Part shown: positions 28,277-36,864 of the stretch, piece by piece
How positions within the stretch are numbered: position 1 is the first letter of the stretch
Layout: the number at the start of each line of letters is the position of its first letter
NCBI GenBank assembly: GCA_964641125.1
Contig: CAZXMO010000005.1
Location: forward strand, 17,152-81,151
Source of the DNA: JBKHAJ01 sp964641125
GTDB lineage: Bacteria > Spirochaetota > Spirochaetia > SPDA01 > CAZSGZ01
Reading direction: 5' to 3'
DNA: 64,000 nucleotides
Translations under genes and position numbers: made by a program
Notes under the pieces: generated by a model
The model's input: only the letters and a program-made list of their open reading frames with translations
What the model was told of the DNA's origin: nothing
Databases searched by the model: none

Positions 28277-28636
28277 ATGCCGACTTATGACTACGAGTGT
28301 ACGGGCTGCGGCCATTCCTTCGAGGCCTTTCAATCAATGTCGGAAGACCCCCTTTCCAAGTGCCCGGAGTGCGGGAAGAAGGTACGGCGACTGATCGGCG
28401 GAGGAGTCGGAATTATATTCAAGGGGAGCGGATTCTACGTCACCGACAGCAAGAGCGGCGGAAAGAGCTCCGGAGGAACCGCGGCGGCCTCGACCGAATC
28501 GAAGGACGGCGGAACCGAAAAAACCGAGACCAAATCGGAAAAGGCGGAACCGAAGTCCGATTCAAAGGAGAGCAAAAAGGAGAGCAAAAAGGAGAGCAAA
28601 AAAGAGAGTAAGAAAGACTCAAAGAAGAGCGCCTAG
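28277..28636 (+). CDS. FmdB-type zinc-ribbon protein with a Lys/Ser/Glu repeat tail
   Basis: 119 residues. The first 55 form the FmdB/CxxC zinc ribbon: YECTGCGHSFE with Cys8 and Cys11, and KCPECGKKVRR with the second CxxC pair, then RLIGGGVGIIFKGSGFYVTD. The family is small and of unclear function (putative regulators or nucleic-acid binders). Residues 56-119 are low-complexity, ending in three or more KKES units encoded by a 12-base tandem repeat. The tail is probably disordered and its length may vary between strains. It starts after AGGAG with its own promoter. Its stop codon shares CTAG with the stop of the convergent gene. Confidence 0.9.
   Translation: MPTYDYECTGCGHSFEAFQSMSEDPLSKCPECGKKVRRLIGGGVGIIFKGSGFYVTDSKSGGKSSGGTAAASTESKDGGTEKTETKSEKAEPKSDSKESKKESKKESKKESKKDSKKSA
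28567..28626 (+). repeat. 12-bp tandem repeat coding the KKES tail
   Basis: Three perfect copies of GGAGAGCAAAAA (28567-28602) and two diverged copies. In-frame units keep the reading frame whatever the copy number. Confidence 0.9.
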
Positions 28637-28935
28637 TCCTCGTCGTCTAAGGGACCGGAAGAGAAACCTACCTCCTTATGATCCACAGTCTTGTGGACGG
28701 GAAAGACCAGAACAGCCTTGTCACCCTGAGAAACCGACTCTGATACCCGCTTGTTCACCCACTTGAGGGATTTCAACGTCTCGATCATGAAGCACGAGGG
28801 ATGGAGCTCGGAGATCCGGCTGTCTCTTCCCAGTGCCTCGGTGAGCTTCTCTTTGAAATCGCCGTTTTCCGTGTGGACACTTAGATAGAACAGGTTTTTC
28901 ACATCGTCGTTACGTAGCCAGTCGCCAAAATACAT
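28633..28935 (-). CDS. small protein of unknown function downstream of thiI
   Basis: 100 residues starting MYFGDWLRNDDVKNLFYL. I do not recognise it. It has no signal peptide or membrane segment, one Cys, and an acidic end (GPLDDED). The start is supported by a strong AGGAGG nine bases upstream; the open frame continues 35 codons further into thiI without meaning. It lies 19 bases after thiI, so it is the last gene of the cysteine desulfurase-thiI operon, and it overlaps the stop of the fmdB-like gene by four bases. Confidence 0.8.
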   Translation of the reverse strand: MYFGDWLRNDDVKNLFYLSVHTENGDFKEKLTEALGRDSRISELHPSCFMIETLKSLKWVNKRVSESVSQGDKAVLVFPVHKTVDHKEVGFSSGPLDDED

Positions 28936-28954
28936 TGTAGTCCCTCCTTTGTCT

Positions 28955-30109
28955 CTATAATTTGATTCGCTCAGCGGTGGAAGCCGCCTCCTCGAACATA
29001 CCGTCGAAGGGAAGCCCTTCGAAAACCTCGCGCATAGCATCGAAATCCGGCCGGATGAGGGGACGGTCCGGGGAAAACAGGGTGCAGCAGTCGTCGTAGG
29101 GAAGGACGGAGATGTCGAAGGTTCCGATCCGGTGCGCCTGATCGATTATCTCCTCTTTGTCCAGTCCGACTAGGGGACGCAGGACCGGAAGCTCGGGAAT
29201 GCTGCCGGTAAAACGCATGCTCTCCACCGTTTGACTCGCTACCTGACTCAAGGCTTCTCCGGTTATCAGACAGAGCCCTCCCTCCCTCAGGGTTATCGTT
29301 TCGGCTATCTTCATCATACAGGCCCGCATAATAAGAGTTATTTCCCTCTCCCCGCAGTGCTCCTTGATTTTGAGCTGCAGGGGGGTAAAATCGACGATCC
29401 ACAGGTCGAGTCCGACGGTATAGGGCGAGAGCGTTCGAGCAAGTGTTATGACCTTCTCCCGCGCCTCATCGGAGGTAAAAGGATATGTGTGGAAGTACAC
29501 CGCGCCGAGCTTCAAACCCCGCTTCGCCATCCGGTATCCGGCTACGGGGCTGTCGATTCCTCCCGAGAGGAGGAGGGTACCCCGTCCGGCGGTCCCTACG
29601 GGAAGCCCCCCGGGGCCCTTGAACACCGGCCCGAAGAGGAGCGCCTTGTCCCGTATTTCCACATGGAGCACCCAATCCGGCTCGTGGACGTCTACCACAA
29701 GATCGGGAAACTCCCGGCGCAGGAGGTCTCCCAAACGGCAGGCGATCTCGTACGACGATAGAGGAAAACCCTTGTCGGACCTGCGGGCTTCTATTTTGAA
29801 CCGGCCGCCTGAAAAGCGGGACCGGATCTCCCGAGCCGTCTCCACAGCCGCCGCCTCGATGTCGGGAAGCTTCTTCGGAGCAACCGCTACCGGGGCGAAG
29901 CCTGTTATACCGAAGGTTGTGCTCAAAGCTTCTTCGATTTCCTCGGCAGCGCCTGTCTCGATCTGCAGAAAGTATCTTCCCTGTCGTCCTGTTATAGTAT
30001 GGGGGATGCCGAAGAGTCTCCTCGTGATATTCTTCTTGAGTGCGCGTTCGAAGTACCTCCGGTTTCCCGACTTGAGCGCGATTTCTCCGATTTTTATTAC
30101 ATAGTGCAT
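28955..30109 (-). CDS. thiI: tRNA 4-thiouridine synthetase ThiI (no rhodanese domain)
   Basis: 384 residues: N-terminal ferredoxin-like region, THUMP domain (about 60-165) and PP-loop pyrophosphatase domain (about 175-384) with the adenylation loop LLLSGGIDSPVAG. It thiolates U8 of tRNA and can feed thiazole synthesis. The C-terminal rhodanese domain of the E. coli enzyme is missing, as in many bacteria; the Cys pair in YDDCCTLFSP could take part in sulfur transfer. The adjacent cysteine desulfurase, one base upstream (TGA-c-ATG), is the likely sulfur donor, an arrangement known for rhodanese-less ThiI proteins. Confidence 0.94.
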   Translation of the reverse strand: MHYVIKIGEIALKSGNRRYFERALKKNITRRLFGIPHTITGRQGRYFLQIETGAAEEIEEALSTTFGITGFAPVAVAPKKLPDIEAAAVETAREIRSRFSGGRFKIEARRSDKGFPLSSYEIACRLGDLLRREFPDLVVDVHEPDWVLHVEIRDKALLFGPVFKGPGGLPVGTAGRGTLLLSGGIDSPVAGYRMAKRGLKLGAVYFHTYPFTSDEAREKVITLARTLSPYTVGLDLWIVDFTPLQLKIKEHCGEREITLIMRACMMKIAETITLREGGLCLITGEALSQVASQTVESMRFTGSIPELPVLRPLVGLDKEEIIDQAHRIGTFDISVLPYDDCCTLFSPDRPLIRPDFDAMREVFEGLPFDGMFEEAASTAERIKL

Positions 30110-30110
30110 G

Positions 30111-31262
30111 TCACAGTGATTTTACCAGAAGAGCGGATTCCTTGAACAGTACGCTTAAGAATTCGTCGATATTCTCATCGGTTGTGGACGGGCCGGTAGA
30201 TATTCGGATCGCGGAGAATGCGGTCTCTTTGTCGATCCCCATGTTTTCGAGGCTCCTCGTCCTGGCCGCCTTGGCGGCGGAACACGCCGATCCGGTGCTT
30301 ATGGCGAACCCCCGGTCGCTCATAATACGGACGAGGACCTCGCCGGGAATAGGAGCGATCGAAACTGCCACTATCCAGGGGGAGTAGCCGCCGCCCCGCT
30401 CGTAATCGCCGATGAGCTTCACCGAAGGTTCTCCCTCGACCGCCCGGATGATCCTCCCCTCGAGGCGCTTTCCATGTTCGAATAGCTCTTCGAATGCCGC
30501 GGCGCGCCGCTCCACGGCAAGGGTAATTCCCAGAATACCTCTCAGGTTCTCGGTCCCTGGCCGTATTCCTCCCTCCTGTTCGCCGCCGGCAAGGAGGGGC
30601 TTGAGCGGTTTCGCGAGATAGAGCATCCCGATGCCCCGGGGAGCGCCGATCTTGTGGCCGCTGAAGGCCGCGCTGTCCACTCCCAGTGAAATCGGATCGA
30701 AGGGAATTTTCCCCAGCGCCTGTACAGCGTCGGTGTGGATGTGGATTCGGCCACCTCGGCCCCGCTCCCTGTCTCTCACGGCGCGTACGATCTCTTTCAG
30801 AGGCTGCACGGCTCCTGTGTCGTTTGAGACGGCCATAACCGCGACTAAACCGGTTTCGTCATCGATAGCGGCGACCAGCTTGCCCGGATCGATGTGACCG
30901 GACGGATTCGCTTTTACCGTTTTTACCGGGCACCCTAATTCCTCCAGGTGTTTCGCGGTTTCCCAGACCGAGGGGTGCTCGATGCCGCTTATAACCAACC
31001 CCGCACGCTTTCGTCGGAACAACAGTGAGGTCAGGACGACACCGTTCGATTCGGTGCCTCCGGAGGTGAAGTACAGGGTGGACGGATCCAGTTCGAGAGT
31101 TCCGGCGGTACGCCCGCGGCATTCATCAAGGAGCATCCTCGCCCGTTTTCCTTCGGCATGGAGGGAGGAGGGATTACCGTAGAGCTCGGCTTCGGTGGAT
31201 GCAAGCTCGTCCACCAAAGCTGAATCGGGAACGGCGGTGGCCGCCCAATCGAGATAGATCAT
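30111..31262 (-). CDS. cysteine desulfurase (NifS/IscS family)
   Basis: 383 residues, PLP enzyme of aminotransferase class V. It takes sulfur from cysteine as a persulfide. The PLP lysine is in SGHKIGAPRGIG, cofactor-contact residues in SGGTESN and HTDAVQ, and the persulfide Cys in STGSACSAAK, near the C-terminus as in class I enzymes. IscU-type scaffold genes are absent; the neighbour is thiI, so this copy probably serves tRNA thiolation (NifZ-like pairing). No Shine-Dalgarno; a promoter ends six bases before the ATG. Divergent from an ArsR-type regulator. Confidence 0.93.
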   Translation of the reverse strand: MIYLDWAATAVPDSALVDELASTEAELYGNPSSLHAEGKRARMLLDECRGRTAGTLELDPSTLYFTSGGTESNGVVLTSLLFRRKRAGLVISGIEHPSVWETAKHLEELGCPVKTVKANPSGHIDPGKLVAAIDDETGLVAVMAVSNDTGAVQPLKEIVRAVRDRERGRGGRIHIHTDAVQALGKIPFDPISLGVDSAAFSGHKIGAPRGIGMLYLAKPLKPLLAGGEQEGGIRPGTENLRGILGITLAVERRAAAFEELFEHGKRLEGRIIRAVEGEPSVKLIGDYERGGGYSPWIVAVSIAPIPGEVLVRIMSDRGFAISTGSACSAAKAARTRSLENMGIDKETAFSAIRISTGPSTTDENIDEFLSVLFKESALLVKSL

Positions 31263-31268
31263 AGATGG

Positions 31269-31297
31269 ACTATACCGGGGAAAAAGTGCTTCTTCAA
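31269..31297 (-). promoter_or_regulatory. leaderless promoter of the cysteine desulfurase-thiI operon
   Basis: Minus strand TTGAAG (31292-31297), 17 bp, TATAGT (31269-31274), six bases, ATG. Confidence 0.72.
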
Positions 31298-31305
31298 CGC
31301 TCTTC

Positions 31306-31334
31306 TTGCCAAGAAATAAAAAACACTATATAGT
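31306..31334 (+). promoter_or_regulatory. leaderless promoter of the ArsR-type gene with a palindrome on the -10
   Basis: TTGCCA (31306-31311), 17 bp, TATAGT (31329-31334), eight bases, ATG. The -10 is embedded in the perfect 10-bp palindrome ACTATATAGT (31325-31334), a possible binding site for the regulator itself. Confidence 0.7.
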
Positions 31335-31342
31335 CAATACCT

Positions 31343-31624
31343 ATGAGTGATAACACATGCTGTGAAGATACGGTAATCTCTTCGTATGCTGAAAAGCTCA
31401 AAGTTTGCGGGCATCCCGTCCGGCTCAAGATCCTCTGCCTCATCCAGAAGCAGGACGCATGCGTAACCGACCTCTGGCAGTGCCTTCAGCAGCCCCAACC
31501 GGTCATCTCGCAGCACCTTGCCGTTCTCAAGGAAAAGGGGATCGTCAATTCCGAAATTCAGGGAAACAAGAGAATCTACTCGATCGTCGATCCTTTCATA
31601 CTGAAAATAGTCCGTGATATCTAA
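31343..31624 (+). CDS. ArsR-family transcription regulator
   Basis: 93 residues, a winged helix: KLKVCGHPVRLKILCLI, then the recognition helix region QPVISQHLAVLKEKGIV and a beta wing QGNKRIYSIV. Cysteines are numerous for such a small protein (Cys6, Cys7, Cys22, Cys32, Cys39, Cys46), including CxTDLWQC near the position of metal ligands in some ArsR repressors, so metal, redox or sulfur sensing is plausible. It is divergent from the cysteine desulfurase-thiI operon by 80 bases; control of that operon and of itself is inferred from position only. No Shine-Dalgarno. Confidence 0.9.
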   Translation: MSDNTCCEDTVISSYAEKLKVCGHPVRLKILCLIQKQDACVTDLWQCLQQPQPVISQHLAVLKEKGIVNSEIQGNKRIYSIVDPFILKIVRDI

Positions 31625-31636
31625 AGATACGGCGGA

Positions 31637-33253
31637 CTAAAACCGTTCCACGAAGTCCCAGACAATATTGATAACCCCGATAATAGCGGTGATCCACCCG
31701 GTGGTGATCAGGAGGTTCTGCACGACCTGGTCCGAGCGTTTGAGGACCGTTTTGGAGACGTAGAGATTCGTCTCCGGCTCCACCACGGTGGTGAGCTCGA
31801 CCTCGGTCCGGTTGCCCCGGTCGTCCACGAACCAGAGTCCGTTGGGATCACCCACGTTCTCTTCGATACCCCCCGCGAGGAGGAGGTAGTCGTTGACTGT
31901 ATTTCCCTTCATAAAGGTGTAAGCGCCCGGATTATTGACGTGCCCGGTGACAAAGACCTTGAGGGTCTTCATGGGAACGAGAATGAAATCCCCGGGCAAA
32001 AGCTCGACGTCGTATTTATCGTTCCGTGTTTCCCACAGCGCTTTGATATTTATCTCGATTCGTTCCTCGCTACCCCTTTCCGTCTTCCGCAGGATGAGAC
32101 TCTCCTCACTCGTATCCAGAAGCGGGGTGGGGCCTCCGACCATATCGAGGGCGGTCAGGAGGGTGATTCCGGGGTTGTAGGGGAGGTCGGTGCGGACGGG
32201 CTCCCGGGGCACCTGGATGATGTTCCGCTTTTCGAAGCTTCGCCCGAAAACAGCACCCTGTATCGTAATCATCTCGGTACTCTCCGAGGTGGAGTGGACC
32301 GATACCCGGTCTCCGTTTTTCATGGGGAGCTGGTCCGCGAATTTTATAGGTATCGTAATCGTCTCGTGACGCCCGTTCGGGCCCACTCGAAGGATTCCGA
32401 TCTTCGAGGTGAGGGTATCGGGCTTGACTCCTCCGGCAAGGTTGAGGAGTGTCGCTAAAGTTTCTCCCTCCACGAGCTCGTAGGCTCCGGGAAAGTTCAC
32501 GTTTCCGGCGACGGAGGTGACGATATCGGCGGGGGGGACGTAGACCTTGTCCCCCGGCTGGAGCCGGGGGTTCGCGCTGAAATCGGCCTGTTCGTAGAAT
32601 CGGGAGATATCCACAACCAGGTTTTCGCCGCCGTCTTCCGCGGAGGTCTCTCCTTCGCGGATGAGCCGGACCTGCCGGTAGCTCGCGTTGGGTTTGAAGC
32701 CCCCGGCGGTAGCGATCGCTTCGATAACCCCCATCAAAGGGTTAGCCACGATGTATCCCGGCTGTACCACCCCGCCGTAGATAAATATGTTGAACTGGGC
32801 GGGGGTAGTGAGGGTGAAGTTTACGTACTGCACCGGAAGGGTGTTGCGCACCCGCCGTATTACGTAGTCCTGGAGATCGCTAAGCGTCCGCTCCTCCGCG
32901 GAGATGTTTCCGAGAAAGGGGATGTTCAGATTAAAATCCTTCTGGAGCTGAACCGTGTAGCTCTGGTCGTTGGATATGGACCCGTCGCTCCGGACCCCGC
33001 TGGTTACAACCAGGGTAAAGATGTCTCCGGGGGTCAACGTGTAGTCGACCATGGAGGAAAAGTTCTTGGTAAAATCGGTGTTGATTCCCCGGACCTGGCG
33101 GAAGATATCGGCTTGAAGCCCGAACCCCGCGTCCGTCGCCGGCTCGACGCGCTGTGCGGCGTTCTCCGCCCCGGTCTCTTGAGCAAGGACCGGAGAGGGC
33201 GTCGCGAGGATTGTGAGGAGTGCAAGCAGCGGGAAGAACAGCCGTATTTTCAT
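31637..33253 (-). CDS. outer-envelope polysaccharide export protein with SLBB domains
   Basis: 538 residues with a signal peptide (about 1-24, LLALLTILATPSPVLA), a Poly_export (Wza-like) domain (about 65-160, TPGDIFTLVVTSG onward) and three SLBB-type domains (about 160-245, 250-335 and 425-500; GVVQPGYIV, GNVNFPGAYELVEG, GHVNNPGAYTFMKG). A hydrophobic segment lies near the C-terminus (about 510-532). Such proteins form or line the channel for capsule or exopolysaccharide. No polymerase or Wzc-type genes are adjacent, so it is an isolated member. It has no lipobox, unlike Wza. The promoter ends seven bases before the ATG. Confidence 0.88.
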   Translation of the reverse strand: MKIRLFFPLLALLTILATPSPVLAQETGAENAAQRVEPATDAGFGLQADIFRQVRGINTDFTKNFSSMVDYTLTPGDIFTLVVTSGVRSDGSISNDQSYTVQLQKDFNLNIPFLGNISAEERTLSDLQDYVIRRVRNTLPVQYVNFTLTTPAQFNIFIYGGVVQPGYIVANPLMGVIEAIATAGGFKPNASYRQVRLIREGETSAEDGGENLVVDISRFYEQADFSANPRLQPGDKVYVPPADIVTSVAGNVNFPGAYELVEGETLATLLNLAGGVKPDTLTSKIGILRVGPNGRHETITIPIKFADQLPMKNGDRVSVHSTSESTEMITIQGAVFGRSFEKRNIIQVPREPVRTDLPYNPGITLLTALDMVGGPTPLLDTSEESLILRKTERGSEERIEINIKALWETRNDKYDVELLPGDFILVPMKTLKVFVTGHVNNPGAYTFMKGNTVNDYLLLAGGIEENVGDPNGLWFVDDRGNRTEVELTTVVEPETNLYVSKTVLKRSDQVVQNLLITTGWITAIIGVINIVWDFVERF

Positions 33254-33260
33254 GAGGGAA

Positions 33261-33290
33261 ATACTATCAGCAGAATTTACGGGGAGTCAA
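33261..33290 (-). promoter_or_regulatory. leaderless promoter of the SLBB export gene
   Basis: Minus strand TTGACT (33285-33290), 18 bp, TAGTAT (33261-33266), seven bases, ATG at 33253. Confidence 0.65.
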
Positions 33291-33331
33291 GGTCTTCTCG
33301 AATCCTCCTCCCTATGGTATGAAGGCATGAT

Positions 33332-34381
33332 ATGAGGAAGAGGACGGTCCGCTTGGGCGAATACGCCACCGAAATACGCTTCGTTACGTTAAGAGAGGCG
33401 GCGGAAAACCTAATCGCCGCTCCCTTAGCGGTCTTCGACGCAAACACCGTTCGGTTGTTCGAAGCCGCATCCGGGGAGCGCTCGGTTATACTCCCCGCCG
33501 GGGAGCTCTCGAAGAACTGGGTATCCGTGGAAGCCGTCCTCGTCCGGGCCTTGGATCTAGGTTTAGGACGGGACGGTGTGATCGCGGGTGCGGGAGGAGG
33601 TGTGGTCTGCGACCTTACCGGGTTCGCCGCCTCGGTGTATATGCGGGGTACCGGTCTCGAGCTGTACCCTACCACTCTCCTCGCAATGACCGACGCCGCC
33701 GTCGGAGGAAAGACCGGGATCGACTACGGCGGATTCAAAAACATCGTGGGAAGTTTTTATCCCGCCGGTACGGTGTTTATCGCTGCCGAGCTCCTCGAAA
33801 CTCTCCCGGAGAGGGAATTCCGATCCGGCCTCGCCGAGGTCATCAAACACGCCCTTCTCGGAAACCGAAAGCTCTTCGAGCTTCTCGAGTCGAGCCGGGA
33901 GGACATCCTTGCGCGAAAAGATCCCGCCCTCCTCGAGGAGATGATCTATCAGTCGGTGGGGGTCAAAATAGGGTTCGTCGAGGAGGATTTTCGGGAGTCC
34001 GGGAGAAGGGCTTTCCTCAATTTCGGACATACCTTCGGTCACGCTCTCGAATCCTCCTACCGGTTCGAAGGGGGGATAAGCCACGGCGAAGCGGTAGCCT
34101 GGGGGATAACCGCGGCCCTGCGGGCGGGATGCGTCTTGGGAATAACCGACGAGCGGTACGCGAAAGAAGCCGCACGCCTTATCGAAGCGTACGGCTTTAC
34201 CCTGCGCCCCGAATACGATCCGGATGAGCTCATACGGGCTATGAAGAAGGACAAGAAGATGCGTTCCGGGAAGGTGCGGTTCATTTTTCAGAGAGGCTTC
34301 GGCGACACCGTGAGCACCGAGCTCGAAGAGGATATTCTCAGGGAAGTATTAAGTGAGGCCGGCGGACGTTCATGCCATTAG
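33332..34381 (+). CDS. aroB: 3-dehydroquinate synthase
   Basis: 349 residues. It converts DAHP to 3-dehydroquinate, step two of the shikimate pathway, using NAD and a divalent metal. The NAD loop GAGGGVVCDLTGF, TTLLAMTDAAVGGKTGID, and the metal ligands in LAEVIKHALL (Glu), NFGHTFGHALE (His) and SHGEAVAWG (His) are all present. It starts at ATG 33332 behind a modest GAAGG. No other aromatic genes are nearby. The stop codon overlaps the stop of the convergent helicase gene within TTAG. Confidence 0.95.
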   Translation: MRKRTVRLGEYATEIRFVTLREAAENLIAAPLAVFDANTVRLFEAASGERSVILPAGELSKNWVSVEAVLVRALDLGLGRDGVIAGAGGGVVCDLTGFAASVYMRGTGLELYPTTLLAMTDAAVGGKTGIDYGGFKNIVGSFYPAGTVFIAAELLETLPEREFRSGLAEVIKHALLGNRKLFELLESSREDILARKDPALLEEMIYQSVGVKIGFVEEDFRESGRRAFLNFGHTFGHALESSYRFEGGISHGEAVAWGITAALRAGCVLGITDERYAKEAARLIEAYGFTLRPEYDPDELIRAMKKDKKMRSGKVRFIFQRGFGDTVSTELEEDILREVLSEAGGRSCH

Positions 34382-36864
34382 GGCTCTTCGAGGTATTCCG
34401 AGAGCCTCCGGTACAATCCGTTGAGCCGCTCCACGTTGGGATCGTGATCGCCGAGCTCGTCGACCAGGGCCTCCAGGCTCGCCAGGCTCTGGGACAAGGC
34501 GGTGTGGAACCCCCGGGAGCAGGTGAACCAGTAGTTTCCTATCCCGTCGGTGTAGAGACAGATGAATCCGAGCTGGTTTTTTCCCTTCTTCTTGGCCGGG
34601 CAGAGCTTCAGGATGTGCTCCGCCTCCGCGCAGAGCTCTTCTCCGTTATCCACGTAGGTGTAGTTCTTTCCCCTCGGCCAATCGAAGACAATTTCCGATT
34701 CCGGATGTATATGCGCCGCGATCTTTAAGATGGTACTCACGCGTTCTCCAGCGAGGAGATCATATTTTCCATAGCGGATTTTTCCGGGAAGCTTCCTGTG
34801 TTCGGGAAGAATCTGGACATCCGTCGTTGATAGAACCCGTTTGAGGGCTTCCCAGTCGAGGACGGCCATCTTCTTCTTTCCCTTGTAGGGCTTCAAGGGA
34901 AAGAACTCGATCCCCACGCGAACCTGGTCGGTCTTGGCGGTGGAAACGGCGACCGCTTCCGGTTTGCCCCCCTTCCCCTTTCTCCTGGCAAGGAGATTCC
35001 GATCGAGCATAGGGGATATTTCGGGAAGCCACTCTCTCTTCAGCGGGCTCACCGAGCGGGCGAACATCTTCGAGGTGCGGACGATCTCTCCGGCCACGAT
35101 GAACTGAGGGTTTTCCCGGAACATAACCGATCCGGGATGAATGGATATCCGGTCGGCGGTCAGGCTTCGGTACGATCCCCTTTGAGTATTCGCGCACACG
35201 AACTGGATGAGCCCGGTGGAGACGGCGCAGAGGTAGTCCTTGACGGAACCGCCTGAGGTAATGGGTATCCCCATCCCGCTCACGATCTCTTCGAGTTGAG
35301 CCTTGATATTCGCTATTTCCGCGGTGGTCTTGGTGTCGAGATAATGGCTGCTGCAGAAGGATTCAGCGTCGCTCCGGCGCATGTAGGCCCGGTAGATCTT
35401 GAGGTAAGAGACGAAGTCCCCCGAACGGTCCCGGAAGGTGTGGTGGGCCTTTCGCGCCTCGACCTCCTTTCCCGGGGGGAGGACGAAGGGGGTCCTCGCG
35501 GAGAGGAAGCTCACGGCGATGGTGGTTTCCTCTATGACCGAGGGTTTGTTGAGTATTGCCTCGACGATGATCCTCGAGAGCCGGGGGAGAAGGGGGAAGA
35601 GTGCCATCATCTCTCCGATGGAGCTCAAGTCCCGGTCCGCGCTAAGGGCGTCGAGGAGGGTAAGAGTTTCTATGGCGCTGATGATACCCGCCCGTCCGGG
35701 GGGGGAGATGAAATTGAAGGATTCGAAATCTTTTATCCCGATTTCCGCCATCCTCAAGACAACCTCGGACAGGTCGGTCCGGTATATCTCCTCGGTGGTG
35801 TACATGCTCCTCGTTTCGTAATCCCTTTTTGCATAGAGGCGGTAGCAGGTCCCCGGACGGGTCCTTCCGGCGCGGCCCTTCCGCTGGTTGCAGGAAGCTT
35901 TGGATATGGGATTTTCGATCAGAGAGGAGGTATACGTCCGGGGGTTATAGTAATTGAGCTTGGCGAGGCCGGAGTCGATGACCGAGGTGATTCCGTCGAT
36001 GGTGACGCTGGTCTCGGCTATATTGGTGGAAATGACTACCTTCGTCTTTCCCGGAGGTGTTTCGATGAAGACCCTCTCCTGCTCCTCCTTGCTCAAGCGC
36101 CCGTAGAGGGGGAGGAGGAAGAGTTTCTTGCTGAAAGGGACCTGTTTCAAGAGATTAAGGGTGTCTTTGATCTGCCGTTCCCCCGACAGGAAAACCAGTA
36201 TATCCCCCTCCCGTTTCTCCTCCATGATGCGGCTTATGATTTCGACAATTTTGAGAAGCATCCCCTCTTCACCCTGCTCGGGTATGGGAGGATCGTAGAT
36301 GATTCCTACCGGGTACATCGAAGATTCGATGTGGACAATCGGGGCGCCCCCGAAGTATTCACTGAAGATCTCGGCATTGATAGTGGCGCTGGAAATGATG
36401 ACCTTGAATTCGGGGCGTGCTTCGAGGACGTGTTGGAGGAGGCCTAAGATAAAATCGATGTTAAGGGAACGCTCGTGGGCCTCGTCCACCATGATCACCG
36501 AATACTTGGAGAGGGTCCTGTCAGCCTTGAGTTCCTGAAGGAGTATTCCGTCGGTCATCACCTTGATGCTGGTGGTGGGGGTGGTCCTATCCTCGAAGCG
36601 CATCTTGTAGCCGGCCACCTCGGGTATCGGGGTGTCGAGCTGCGATGCGATATACTCGCACACCGAAACCGCGGCGATCCGCCTCGGCTGGGTTATCCCT
36701 AAAACCCCATTTTTCGAATATCCCGCCTCATGGAGGATTATAGGGAGCTGAGTGGTCTTTCCCGATCCGGTGGGGCTTTCCACGACGACCACCTGATCGG
36801 TTTTTAAGGACTTTAATATCTTGTCTTTCTGCTGATATACGGGAAGGTTCTCGGAAACAATCAT
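34378..36864 (-). CDS. DEAH-box ATP-dependent RNA helicase (HrpA-like)
   Basis: 828 residues. RecA1 (about 15-180) has Walker A SPTGSGKTTQ, the DEAH box in VDEAHERS and SAT in ISSATI; RecA2 (about 205-370) has NIAETSVTIDG and the arginine motif QRKGRAGRTRPG. HA2 and OB-fold regions follow (about 400-620). The C-terminal 200 residues are Lys-rich and do not match the long E. coli HrpA tail. Length lies nearer HrpB, but the QRKGRAGR and CYRLY context is HrpA/Prp-like. Probable role in RNA processing or turnover. It overlaps hisS by four bases (ATGA-type), so it is translationally coupled. Confidence 0.92.
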   Translation of the reverse strand: MIVSENLPVYQQKDKILKSLKTDQVVVVESPTGSGKTTQLPIILHEAGYSKNGVLGITQPRRIAAVSVCEYIASQLDTPIPEVAGYKMRFEDRTTPTTSIKVMTDGILLQELKADRTLSKYSVIMVDEAHERSLNIDFILGLLQHVLEARPEFKVIISSATINAEIFSEYFGGAPIVHIESSMYPVGIIYDPPIPEQGEEGMLLKIVEIISRIMEEKREGDILVFLSGERQIKDTLNLLKQVPFSKKLFLLPLYGRLSKEEQERVFIETPPGKTKVVISTNIAETSVTIDGITSVIDSGLAKLNYYNPRTYTSSLIENPISKASCNQRKGRAGRTRPGTCYRLYAKRDYETRSMYTTEEIYRTDLSEVVLRMAEIGIKDFESFNFISPPGRAGIISAIETLTLLDALSADRDLSSIGEMMALFPLLPRLSRIIVEAILNKPSVIEETTIAVSFLSARTPFVLPPGKEVEARKAHHTFRDRSGDFVSYLKIYRAYMRRSDAESFCSSHYLDTKTTAEIANIKAQLEEIVSGMGIPITSGGSVKDYLCAVSTGLIQFVCANTQRGSYRSLTADRISIHPGSVMFRENPQFIVAGEIVRTSKMFARSVSPLKREWLPEISPMLDRNLLARRKGKGGKPEAVAVSTAKTDQVRVGIEFFPLKPYKGKKKMAVLDWEALKRVLSTTDVQILPEHRKLPGKIRYGKYDLLAGERVSTILKIAAHIHPESEIVFDWPRGKNYTYVDNGEELCAEAEHILKLCPAKKKGKNQLGFICLYTDGIGNYWFTCSRGFHTALSQSLASLEALVDELGDHDPNVERLNGLYRRLSEYLEEP

